Source of the DNA: Thermoplasmata archaeon
GTDB lineage: Archaea > Thermoplasmatota > Thermoplasmata > Lutacidiplasmatales > UBA184
Assembly: GCA_030039525.1 (NCBI GenBank)
Contig: JASHVI010000243.1
Coordinates: 1 to 10,904, forward strand
Length of the DNA stretch: 10,904 nt
Direction: 5' to 3'
In this document: positions 1 to 5,906 of the stretch, in pieces
Layout: every line of letters begins with the position of its first letter
Position numbering within the stretch: position 1 is the stretch's first letter
Notes under the pieces: generated by a model
Databases searched by the model: none
What the model saw: only the letters and a program-made list of their open reading frames with translations
Told to the model about the DNA's origin: nothing
Program-made: the position numbers and the translations under genes

Positions 1-879
1 TGCTCCTTCTGCTCGGTCACGACCCGCCCCACGCGGTGGTATCCCCTCGAGAAGATCGAGGCCGAGCTCAAGATCAACGCCGCGGCGGGGATCAAGAAGG
101 GCCTCCTCCACTCGGACGACGTCTACTTCTACGGCTCGCCGAACATCATGCCGAAGGACGAGAAGCTCGTCCAGCTCATGCAGCTGGCGAAGCGCCACTA
201 CGCGCACGTCGGCTGGAGCCACGTGGCCGTCGCCTCGCTGATGACGAAGCCGCGGCTGCTCCCGAAGCTCCGGGACGTCCTCCTCACCGGGGAGCAGACC
301 TGGTGGGGGGTCGAGATCGGCGTCGAGACCGGGAGTCCCCGCATGATCACCTCGACGATGCCCGGGAAGGTGGCCCCGTTCAAGGCGAGCCAATGGCCCG
401 AGCTCGTGGTCCAGGCCGCCGGCCTCCTCAACGACAACGGGGTCTACCCCGCCTGCACCTTCATCGTCGGACTTCCCCAGGAGACCGAGGAGGACGTCAT
501 CAAGACCATCGACCTCATCGACAGCCTCTGGGACTTCAAGGCCATCCTCGTCCCGATGTTCTTCGTCCCGCTGGGGCACCTCAAGACGAAGGACTGGTTC
601 AGCCGGGACCGCGTCAGCGCCGTGCAGGAGGAGCTGTTCAAGCGGGCCCTCAGCCACGGCCTCCGCCAGTCGAAGGGCCTCCTGAAGGAGTTCTTCGAGG
701 GGGAGGGCGCGAAGTCGGTCGTCTACCGGGCCGGCTTTAGGGGCTTCATCGGCTTCCTCGAGATGGTGGCGAAGAGCCACGGCCTCTGGAGCGAGCCGAA
801 GCGGCCGACCCCGAACCTCGACAACCCGCTCGCCCACCCGGACCGGCTCCCGGTGCCGACGATCCCGATGCGGGAGTAG
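1..879 (+). CDS. Radical SAM protein, C-terminal part (5' end outside window)
   Basis: The frame is open from base 1 to the TAG at 877-879, giving 292 residues with no start inside the window. The fragment opens with CSFC, which I read as the last two cysteines of a radical SAM CxxxCxxC cluster motif; the first cysteine and any N-terminal domain lie upstream. Further radical SAM barrel signatures are EIGVETGSPRM (about residues 105-115), where the ETGS segment is expected to contact SAM, and FIVGLPQETEEDV (about 154-166), typical of the BchE/MiaB-like superfamily. The tail (about 245-292) is basic then proline-rich. Many relatives carry an N-terminal B12-binding domain, but that part is not visible, so substrate and reaction cannot be named. 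It ends 5 bp from the convergent stop of the JAMM gene. An internal ATG at 148 would remove the cluster motif and is not the start. Confidence 0.85.
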   Translation, partial: CSFCSVTTRPTRWYPLEKIEAELKINAAAGIKKGLLHSDDVYFYGSPNIMPKDEKLVQLMQLAKRHYAHVGWSHVAVASLMTKPRLLPKLRDVLLTGEQTWWGVEIGVETGSPRMITSTMPGKVAPFKASQWPELVVQAAGLLNDNGVYPACTFIVGLPQETEEDVIKTIDLIDSLWDFKAILVPMFFVPLGHLKTKDWFSRDRVSAVQEELFKRALSHGLRQSKGLLKEFFEGEGAKSVVYRAGFRGFIGFLEMVAKSHGLWSEPKRPTPNLDNPLAHPDRLPVPTIPMRE

Positions 880-884
880 CGCCG

Positions 885-1418
885 CTACTCCTCGTCGTCC
901 GGGAAGGCGTCGGGGATCGGCGACCCCCCGCCGCGTCCGACCCCGCGGGGGCGATAGGTCCGGACCCCCTCGTCGGAGGCCGCGGAGGCGAGCCCGACGA
1001 CGTCGAGGTGGGCCTCCCGGCCGTTCCCGTCGTACGCCCGCCAGGCCCCCGGACCGAACGGTGCCCCGAGGATGATGTGGCGCCGGCCCCAGTGCCGGAA
1101 GAGGGAGACGTCGGCCTCGGAGGGGTGCAGAGCCCCCGAGGGGTGGGAGTGCACCGTCCCGGTGACCCCGAGGTCGACCGGCATCATCTGGAGCCGAAAG
1201 TTCGCGTGGCGTCGGCCCGTCGTGGTCCCCGGGAGGAGCAGGAGGTCGGTGATCGTCCCGGGCTCCTCGGAGCGCAGGACCCCGCCGAACTCGTTCGGGA
1301 AGGCGGAGCGCGCGCAGGCGAGGGCCGAGTCGAGGCAGCGCCGGGAGATCGCGGTCGGGGCGCTCCCGAGCGGGAGGTCCGGCCGCCTCTGCCTACGCTG
1401 GGGGCGGAAGATCGGCAT
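885..1418 (-). CDS. JAMM/MPN (Mov34/PAD-1) zinc metalloprotease
   Basis: A 177-residue protein with a complete JAMM zinc-isopeptidase signature: Glu43 in PNEFGG, then HSH at 90-92, seven residues, Ser100 and Asp103 (HSHPSGALHPSEAD), matching E-x(n)-H-S-H-x7-S-x2-D. Family knowledge: small archaeal JAMM proteins can cleave ubiquitin-like SAMP conjugates (as HvJAMM1 does) or related isopeptide bonds; the substrate here is inference. The catalytic core spans about residues 25-145, flanked by an Arg-rich N-terminus (residues 5-12) and a Gly-rich tail ending in DDEE, so it is somewhat longer than a bare JAMM domain. The ATG at 1416-1418 lies inside the nadK 3' end (26-bp overlap) and directly follows a run of eight G on the coding strand, which may act as the ribosome-binding site. 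It is the last gene of the phosphatase-nadK-JAMM operon and cytoplasmic (no signal or membrane segment). Confidence 0.85.
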   Translation of the reverse strand: MPIFRPQRRQRRPDLPLGSAPTAISRRCLDSALACARSAFPNEFGGVLRSEEPGTITDLLLLPGTTTGRRHANFRLQMMPVDLGVTGTVHSHPSGALHPSEADVSLFRHWGRRHIILGAPFGPGAWRAYDGNGREAHLDVVGLASAASDEGVRTYRPRGVGRGGGSPIPDAFPDDEE

Positions 1419-2271
1419 CCCCCCCCGGGTCGGCCGGCGTCCCGTCCTGCCAGGGCAGGATCCGCTTCCCCCGCAGCCGATGGAAGAACCGCGAGCCGAA
1501 GCGGACGAAGGAGGCCCGCCGCGAGGACCGGTAGGCCCGGACCCACTCGCCGGCCGAGAGCGGGTGGTCCGACTGCCCGTCGACGACGACCACCGCCTCC
1601 TTCCCCGGCGCCGCCGGCCGGATCGAGACGGTCTTCAGGGGGTCGACGACCACCGCGCGCTGCGTGACGCGGAACGGTGCCAGAGTCGCCACGACGATCG
1701 CCTCGACCGACGGGTCGAGGATCGGCCCGAGGGCCGAGAGGGCGTACGAGGTCGAGCCCGTCGGCGTCGCGAGGATCACCCCGTCGGCCCGGACCTCCCC
1801 GACCGGCTCCTCCTCGATCGCGATCTCGAACGGCCGCATCTTCGCGACCTGGCTCGTGTGCACGACGAGCTCGTTGACCGCGTCGGGCAGCGGCCGCCCC
1901 TCGATCTCGGCGGCGAGCTTCATCCGGTCCTCGACGAAGTACCGTCCCTCGAGGACCCGCTCGAGGGCGTCGTCGAACGACTCGACCCGCTCCCCGTCGA
2001 CTTCGGCGAGGAAGCCGACGGTCCCGGTGTGGACCGGCAGGAGCGGGACCCCCGTGCGGCGCAGCGTGTAGAGGAAGGTCCCGTCCCCCCCGAAGGCGAC
2101 GAGGACGTCCGCCTCCAGCTCCTCCAGCGGGACCCCGCCGGCCTGGCCGAGGGCCTTCGCGATCTCGTCGGTGAGGACGACCTCCGCGCGCCCTCCGATG
2201 CGGTCGACCGCGCGCCGGGCGAGCCGCACGCCGGCCGGCTTCCCCGGGTTCGCCGCGAAGCCGATCCTCAC
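1393..2271 (-). CDS. nadK: NAD kinase
   Basis: ATP- (or polyphosphate-) dependent NAD kinase, which makes NADP in the cytoplasm; 292 residues, normal for a single-domain archaeal NAD kinase. The hallmark GGDGT is at residues 61-65, with Asp63 the expected catalytic residue. GTVGFL follows at 83-88, the NE pair at 133-134, DGVILATPTGSTSYALSA at 163-180 and VDGQ at 230-233, all in the normal order. The start is GTG at 2269-2271: it forms a GTGA overlap with the stop of the upstream phosphatase and has a GAGGGG Shine-Dalgarno 5 nt before it, so translational coupling is likely. The C-terminal ~25 residues (after the RGKRILPW segment) are Pro/Gly/Asp-rich and contain the G8 tract leading into the JAMM gene. 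In Methanocaldococcus the same two activities (phosphatase then NAD kinase) are one polypeptide (MJ0917). Confidence 0.95.
   Translation of the reverse strand: MRIGFAANPGKPAGVRLARRAVDRIGGRAEVVLTDEIAKALGQAGGVPLEELEADVLVAFGGDGTFLYTLRRTGVPLLPVHTGTVGFLAEVDGERVESFDDALERVLEGRYFVEDRMKLAAEIEGRPLPDAVNELVVHTSQVAKMRPFEIAIEEEPVGEVRADGVILATPTGSTSYALSALGPILDPSVEAIVVATLAPFRVTQRAVVVDPLKTVSIRPAAPGKEAVVVVDGQSDHPLSAGEWVRAYRSSRRASFVRFGSRFFHRLRGKRILPWQDGTPADPGGDADLPPPA
1419..1426 (-). repeat. G8 homopolymer at the nadK/JAMM overlap
   Basis: Eight consecutive G (coding strand) sit immediately before the JAMM ATG and inside nadK codons 282-285 (Pro-Gly-Gly-Asp). The JAMM frame is +1 relative to nadK at this point, with no stop between the tract and the JAMM ATG codon. 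The run is directly visible; its role as ribosome-binding site or slippage site is inference. Confidence 0.8.
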
Positions 2272-3080
2272 AGGTACCCCTCGCGGCGCGCGGTCTCGGG
2301 GAAATTCGGGTCGCCGCAGGCGAGCACGCTCGTGTGCGCGCCGAGCGAGAGCGGGAAATCGTCGAGCGGCGCCCCGAGGGCGTCGGTCACGGAGCCGCCC
2401 GCCTCCCGGACGATCCGGTAGCCGGCGGCGATGTCGGTGATCCGCAGGTTCCGCTCCGGGCGCTCGTTCTCGAAGAGGTAGGCGTCGGCGGCCCCCGTGG
2501 CGACGAGGGCCATCTCCAGCGACGCGCAGCCGAGGGAGCGGACCCTCCGACCGCGCCCGGAGAGCGCCAGCGTCCGCGGGGTCGCGTGACGGCCGAGGTT
2601 GAGGAGGAAGAGCTCGCTCCGAGGCTCCCAGGGCCGGGTCCGGATCCGGTGGCCGTCCCGGAACGCCCCGCCCCCCCGGAGGCCCCAGAACGTCGAGCCG
2701 GTCGAGAGGTCCCGGACGACGCCCGCGTCGACGCTGGCGAGCGTCGCGTCGCCGACGGCGAGGGAGACGGTGGACATCGGGAGGCCCCTCAGGGCGTTGT
2801 GGCTCCCGTCGATCGGGTCGATGACGAGGGTGCGGCGTCCCCCCCGCTCGAGCCGCCCCGCCTCCTCCGACAGGACGTTCCAGTCGAGGCGCTCCTCCTC
2901 GAGGCAGGTCAGCACGCGGGCCTCGGCGACCCGGTCGAGCGCCTCGGTCGGCGAGCCGTCGGCTCCCATGGCGACGACCTCCGCGCGGCGGGGCGAGGTC
3001 GCGGCGAAGCGGACCGCGGAGTGGACGGCGGCGCAGATCCGGAAGAGCACCTCGAGCTCGCCCGCGGGGCTCCGGTCCAC
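2268..3080 (-). CDS. Inositol-monophosphatase-family phosphatase (FBPase/IMPase/NADP phosphatase type)
   Basis: A 270-residue Mg2+- (Li+-sensitive type) phosphatase. Motifs visible: SEEAG at 71-75 (metal-ligand Glu), DPIDGSHN at 88-95 (the DPIDGTxN metal/catalytic motif with Ser for Thr), and ITDIAAGYRIVREAGGSVTD at 214-233, where Asp216 corresponds to the WDxAAG aspartate (Thr replaces the usual Trp). Archaeal members hydrolyse inositol-1-phosphate, fructose-1,6-bisphosphate or NADP; the direct coupling to nadK favours NADP phosphatase, as in the fused MJ0917, but that is inference. I chose GTG at 3078-3080 because it keeps the first helix (ELEVLFRICAAVHSAVR); the next ATG at 2969 would delete it. 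There is a weak AT-rich box about 25 nt upstream and no SD, suggesting a leaderless operon head. The frame stays open far upstream, across the antisense nuclease gene, but that is GC-driven. Confidence 0.85.
   Translation of the reverse strand: MDRSPAGELEVLFRICAAVHSAVRFAATSPRRAEVVAMGADGSPTEALDRVAEARVLTCLEEERLDWNVLSEEAGRLERGGRRTLVIDPIDGSHNALRGLPMSTVSLAVGDATLASVDAGVVRDLSTGSTFWGLRGGGAFRDGHRIRTRPWEPRSELFLLNLGRHATPRTLALSGRGRRVRSLGCASLEMALVATGAADAYLFENERPERNLRITDIAAGYRIVREAGGSVTDALGAPLDDFPLSLGAHTSVLACGDPNFPETARREGYL
2277..2282 (-). promoter_or_regulatory. Shine-Dalgarno for nadK
   Basis: GAGGGG on the coding strand, 5 nt before the GTG start, inside the last codons of the upstream phosphatase gene. 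It supports the GTG at 2271 as start and shows that this internal operon gene uses SD-led initiation, unlike the apparently leaderless operon heads. Confidence 0.5.
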
Positions 3081-3100
3081 GGGGCTCCGAGCGGCGGCGC

Positions 3101-3110
3101 GGATTTGAGC
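3101..3110 (-). promoter_or_regulatory. Weak TATA-like box for the phosphatase-nadK-JAMM operon
   Basis: On the minus strand GCTCAAATCC is the only AT-rich patch upstream of the GTG at 3080, centred about 25 nt before it. That is the distance expected for a leaderless archaeal transcript. The match to a TATA consensus is poor, so confidence is low. Confidence 0.35.
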
Positions 3111-3142
3111 CGAGCGATGGGCCCGCCCCGGCGTCGCGCGAG

Positions 3143-3150
3143 CCTTAAGA
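3143..3150 (+). promoter_or_regulatory. TATA-like box for the beta-CASP nuclease gene
   Basis: CCTTAAGA stands out in an otherwise GC-only stretch and is centred about 27 nt before the ATG at 3174. No SD lies between. This geometry fits a leaderless archaeal promoter. It shares the 93-bp gap 3081-3173 with the divergent phosphatase promoter. Confidence 0.5.
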
Positions 3151-3173
3151 ACGGGTCGTCGGTCGGCCGGCGA

Positions 3174-4409
3174 ATGGAACTCCAGTTCCTCGGGGGCGCC
3201 TCCGAGGTCGGCTCGCTCGGGCTGGTCCTGCGCGACGAGGGCCGGACGCTGCTCTTCGACTACGGGATCACGCCCTCCGACCCGCCGTCGTACCCCCGGC
3301 CGGCGCCGATGAACGTCGACGTCGCCCTCCTCTCCCACGCCCACCTCGACCACTCCGGGATGACCCCGCTGCTCTCCCGGCTCCGCCGCGCTGAGATCGT
3401 GGCGACGCCGGTCACCATCGCGGTCACCGACCTGCTCACCAAGGACGCGCTGAAGGTCGCCCGGATGGAGGGCTACCTGCCGCCCTACTCCCCGGAGGAC
3501 ATCCGCGGCCTCCACCAGCGCTTCACGGCGGTCGAGCGCCGCGAGACCTTCCGGTGGAAGGGGATCGAGGTCGACCTCACGCCGGCCGGGCACATCCCCG
3601 GCGCGACGATGTACCGGTATCGGGGCAGCTCCGACGTGCTCTTCACCGGCGACATCCAGACGATCGCGACGCACCTCGTGCCCGCCGCCGAGCCGCTGGC
3701 GTGCGACGTGCTCGTGGTCGAGTCGACGTACGCCGGTCGGGAGCACCCGGACCGGGCCGAGACGGAGCGGGAGTTCCGCGACCGGATCCGCCAGGTCGTC
3801 GAGCGGGGCGGGCGCGCGATCGTGCCGGCCTTCGCGGTCGGCCGGGCCCAGGAGGTCCTCCTGACGCTCGCGAGCAGCGGCTTCGAGATCTGGCTCGACG
3901 GGATGGCCCGCCAGGTCAACGAGATCTACCGGAGCGCGCCGGAGTACCTCGCCGATGGGAAGCGGTTCCGACGGGCGCTCGACGGGGTGAACGTGGTCCG
4001 GGAGCCCGCGATGCGCCGGGAGGCGATGCGCGACGCCGACGTGATCGTCACCACCGGCGGGATGCTCGACGGGGGCCCGGTCCTCTACTACGTCTCGGAG
4101 ATGTACGAGGACCCGCGCAACGCGATCTACCTCACCGGGTTCCAGGTGGAGGGCTCCAACGGCCGCCAGCTGATGGAGCGAGGGACGCTCACGATCGACG
4201 AGGTCACGGTCCGGCCGGAGTGCGAGATCCGCAAGTTCGACTTCTCCGCCCACGCGGGCCACTCCCAGCTCGTCGACTTCGTGCGGAAGACCGGCTGCTC
4301 GACGGTCGTCCTCATGCACGGGGACCAGCGGGAGCTGCTGCGCGACGCCCTCGCCGGAGAGGTCGACGTCCGGATGCCCGAGAACGGCGAGCGGATCGCG
4401 CTCGAGTAG
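3174..4409 (+). CDS. Metallo-beta-lactamase/beta-CASP ribonuclease (aCPSF2-like)
   Basis: A 411-residue beta-CASP nuclease that processes RNA ends. Two-zinc site motifs: HAHLDH at 55-60, His140 (AGHIPG), Asp160 (FTGD). beta-CASP motifs follow: Glu183 (VESTY; motif A), His360 in SAHAGH (motif B) and His382 in LMHGD (motif C). All expected catalytic residues are present. There is no N-terminal KH pair, which separates it from aCPSF1, and the opening FLGGASEVG plus the length fit the aCPSF2 class (related to CPSF73/Ysh1); an archaeal RNase J is the main alternative. Family members act in transcript 3'-end maturation, termination or decay; the precise role (endo- or 5'-3' exonuclease) cannot be read here. 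The ATG at 3174 is preferred because the conserved N-terminus starts at it and a TATA-like box lies 27 nt upstream. The stop is 7 bp from the convergent Rieske stop. Confidence 0.9.
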   Translation: MELQFLGGASEVGSLGLVLRDEGRTLLFDYGITPSDPPSYPRPAPMNVDVALLSHAHLDHSGMTPLLSRLRRAEIVATPVTIAVTDLLTKDALKVARMEGYLPPYSPEDIRGLHQRFTAVERRETFRWKGIEVDLTPAGHIPGATMYRYRGSSDVLFTGDIQTIATHLVPAAEPLACDVLVVESTYAGREHPDRAETEREFRDRIRQVVERGGRAIVPAFAVGRAQEVLLTLASSGFEIWLDGMARQVNEIYRSAPEYLADGKRFRRALDGVNVVREPAMRREAMRDADVIVTTGGMLDGGPVLYYVSEMYEDPRNAIYLTGFQVEGSNGRQLMERGTLTIDEVTVRPECEIRKFDFSAHAGHSQLVDFVRKTGCSTVVLMHGDQRELLRDALAGEVDVRMPENGERIALE

Positions 4410-4416
4410 GGCAGCC

Positions 4417-4749
4417 TTAGACCTCGATCTCCAAGAGGCTCCCCGCCGGGCGGACGGGGTACCGGGTCAGCGGCGGGACCGCACGCTCCGGGGGCTCGAT
4501 CCCGTCCGGGTCGGCGCGGACCTCGCCGGTGCGGATGTCGTAGGCGGCCATGTGCTCCGGACAGACCAGTCGGTCCCGCTCGATCGTGCCGTCGGCGAGG
4601 ATCCCCCCGAGGTGGGGGCAGGTCCCCTCGAGCGCGAAGAAGCCGTCCGGAAGGTGGACGAGCACGAGCGACCTCCCGTCGACCAGGAGCTCCCGCTTCG
4701 TCCCCACCGGCACGGTCGCCGCCGCGATCCCGGTGGGTCGCCAGGGCAT
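4417..4749 (-). CDS. Small Rieske [2Fe-2S] ferredoxin
   Basis: A 110-residue single-domain Rieske protein. The cluster ligands are clear: Cys44-x-His46 in CPHLGG and Cys63-x2-His66 in CPEHM, separated by 16 residues, so it should bind a [2Fe-2S] cluster. It has no signal peptide, no membrane helix and no attached oxygenase domain, so it is expected to be a soluble electron carrier like NirD- or BphF-type ferredoxins; the partner enzyme is unknown and no oxygenase or reductase is adjacent. The second box reads HMAAYDIRTGE, where many relatives have HGW/HGARFD, so the cluster edge residues differ. The ATG at 4747-4749 gives a start just before the first beta strand. A TATA-like box that includes the stop codon of the upstream Nog1 gene lies about 30 nt before the ATG, so it probably has its own promoter. 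The same frame stays open far upstream antisense to other genes, but that extension is not coding. Confidence 0.88.
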   Translation of the reverse strand: MPWRPTGIAAATVPVGTKRELLVDGRSLVLVHLPDGFFALEGTCPHLGGILADGTIERDRLVCPEHMAAYDIRTGEVRADPDGIEPPERAVPPLTRYPVRPAGSLLEIEV

Positions 4750-4773
4750 CGGGCGCGGAGGGGAGCGACGGAG

Positions 4774-4784
4774 TATGAATACTA
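4774..4784 (-). promoter_or_regulatory. TATA-like box for the Rieske gene, overlapping the Nog1 stop
   Basis: Minus-strand TAGTATTCATA, whose first three bases are the Nog1 TAG stop, is centred about 30 nt before the Rieske ATG (4749). It is one of the most AT-rich spots in the window. No SD precedes the ATG, so a leaderless or very short leader transcript is likely. Confidence 0.45.
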
Positions 4785-5855
4785 CCCGGCCCCGCCGCCC
4801 GGAGCCTCCTCGACGGTCGTCGGCTCCAGCGGGGGGAGCTCGGTCGCCGGTCGCAATCGCCGGAGCGCGGCCTCGAGCCGCTGCTTCAGGTCGGCGAGGC
4901 CCTCGCCGGTCTTCGCGGAGACGGCCGGGCGTCCCGAGCCGCTCACCCCGATATCGGACTTCGTCTCGACCTCGATGATCGGGACTCCGGGGTACTCCGC
5001 GTGCCAGCGACGCGCGAGCTCCTCCTGCTCCTCCCGGGAGTATCCGCAGGAGCCGGAGGGATCGAGGACGAAGAGCACGACGGTGGCGGCGTGCTCGACG
5101 GCCTCCTCCGCCTCGGCCTCCGCCGGATTCCTCCGGCTCTTGCGCCCGAGCACCCCGGGGGTATCGAGGATCTGCGAGCGGTCCCACCCGAGGTCGGCGT
5201 GCCCGACCTCGAGCGCGAGCGTCGTGAACGGATAGTCGGCGACCTTCGGTCGGGCCGTCGAGAGGCGGGCGACCAGCGAGGACTTCCCGACGTTCGGGAA
5301 ACCGGCGACCACGACGGTCGGCGTCGCCGGATCCAGGGTGGGGCGCTCCTTCAGGTACCGCCGGACCCGCTCGAGGGCCTCGAGGTCCGGCTCGACCTCG
5401 TGGACGTGGCTCGCGATCCGGCCGTAGAGCGCGCGGACGAGCGCGGCGATCCGCTCGGGGCCCTCGGCCCGGTGGAGCTCCCGCTCCGCCTCCCGGGAGA
5501 GCCCCTCGATACGACGCTCGGCGGTCTTGAGGCGCCGGAGGGCGCGGGCCCGGGCCCCCACCCCGAAGGCGCGATCCACGAGCCGACGCTGGAACTCGGT
5601 GAGCTTCTCGTCGGTGAGGGGGGCGGAGCGCAGCCTCAGCTGCCGTCGCACGACGGCGGAGGATCGGACGATCTTCAGGAGCGCCCGCCGGCGGTTCCGG
5701 TCGGAGCCCTTGGCTCCGTGCGGCGAGGCCCGATGGGCCCGGTGGAAGGCGGCGTCGAGGATGGCGGAGGCGATGGGGCGGCCGTGCGGCGACCGGGCCG
5801 CCCCCCGGTCCTCCCGGCCCCGGGGCGGCCGGCCGGAGGCGGCGCTCCGCGGCAT
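4782..5855 (-). CDS. nog1: Nog1-family GTPase (ribosome biogenesis)
   Basis: A 357-residue GTPase of the OBG-HflX-like Nog1 family. An N-terminal helical region (about 28-175) is followed by the G domain: GFPNVGKSS at 185-193 (G1), the YPFTT switch at 208-212 (G2), DTPG at 231-234 (G3), TKSD at 298-301 (G4) and SAK at 313-315 (G5). VLDPSGSCGYSREEQ (about 263-277) is a typical Nog1 segment. Eukaryotic Nog1 acts in assembly of the 60S subunit; the archaeal protein lacks the long C-terminal extension and is thought to act on the large subunit. Oddities: G4 has Thr in place of the canonical Asn (NKxD), and the first ~25 residues are Arg/Gly-rich with no family match that I recognise. The ATG at 5853-5855 is supported by a TATA-like box 27 nt upstream and the absence of any closer ATG, GTG or TTG before the conserved ILDAAF segment. 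Confidence 0.9.
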   Translation of the reverse strand: MPRSAASGRPPRGREDRGAARSPHGRPIASAILDAAFHRAHRASPHGAKGSDRNRRRALLKIVRSSAVVRRQLRLRSAPLTDEKLTEFQRRLVDRAFGVGARARALRRLKTAERRIEGLSREAERELHRAEGPERIAALVRALYGRIASHVHEVEPDLEALERVRRYLKERPTLDPATPTVVVAGFPNVGKSSLVARLSTARPKVADYPFTTLALEVGHADLGWDRSQILDTPGVLGRKSRRNPAEAEAEEAVEHAATVVLFVLDPSGSCGYSREEQEELARRWHAEYPGVPIIEVETKSDIGVSGSGRPAVSAKTGEGLADLKQRLEAALRRLRPATELPPLEPTTVEEAPGGGAG

Positions 5856-5878
5856 CGCCGGGGGGGGGACGACGCGAG

Positions 5879-5886
5879 TACGAAAG
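5879..5886 (-). promoter_or_regulatory. TATA-like box for the Nog1 gene
   Basis: Minus-strand CTTTCGTA is centred about 27 nt before the ATG at 5855, in the 51-bp gap after the epimerase stop. Between box and ATG is a run of nine C on the coding strand (5860-5868). The match to a TATA consensus is imperfect. Confidence 0.35.
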
Positions 5887-5906
5887 ATTGCCCCGGCCGG
5901 AGCGGG

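Noticed and set aside
880..884. Intrinsic terminators between convergent genes (also 4410-4416)
   Set aside because: The gaps are 5 and 7 bp with no stem-loop and no T-run; nothing supports a terminator call.
2334..3173. Plus-strand extension of the nuclease frame upstream of ATG 3174
   Set aside because: It is antisense to the phosphatase, low in complexity, and lies before both the TATA-like box and the conserved FLGGASEVG start.
2268..4319. Minus-strand open frame of 683 codons running through the nuclease gene into the phosphatase
   Set aside because: The upstream 410 codons are antisense to a clear beta-CASP nuclease, rich in His/Arg/Asp/Pro as expected of a GC-rich shadow frame, and match no family. 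Only the part from GTG 3080 is a gene.
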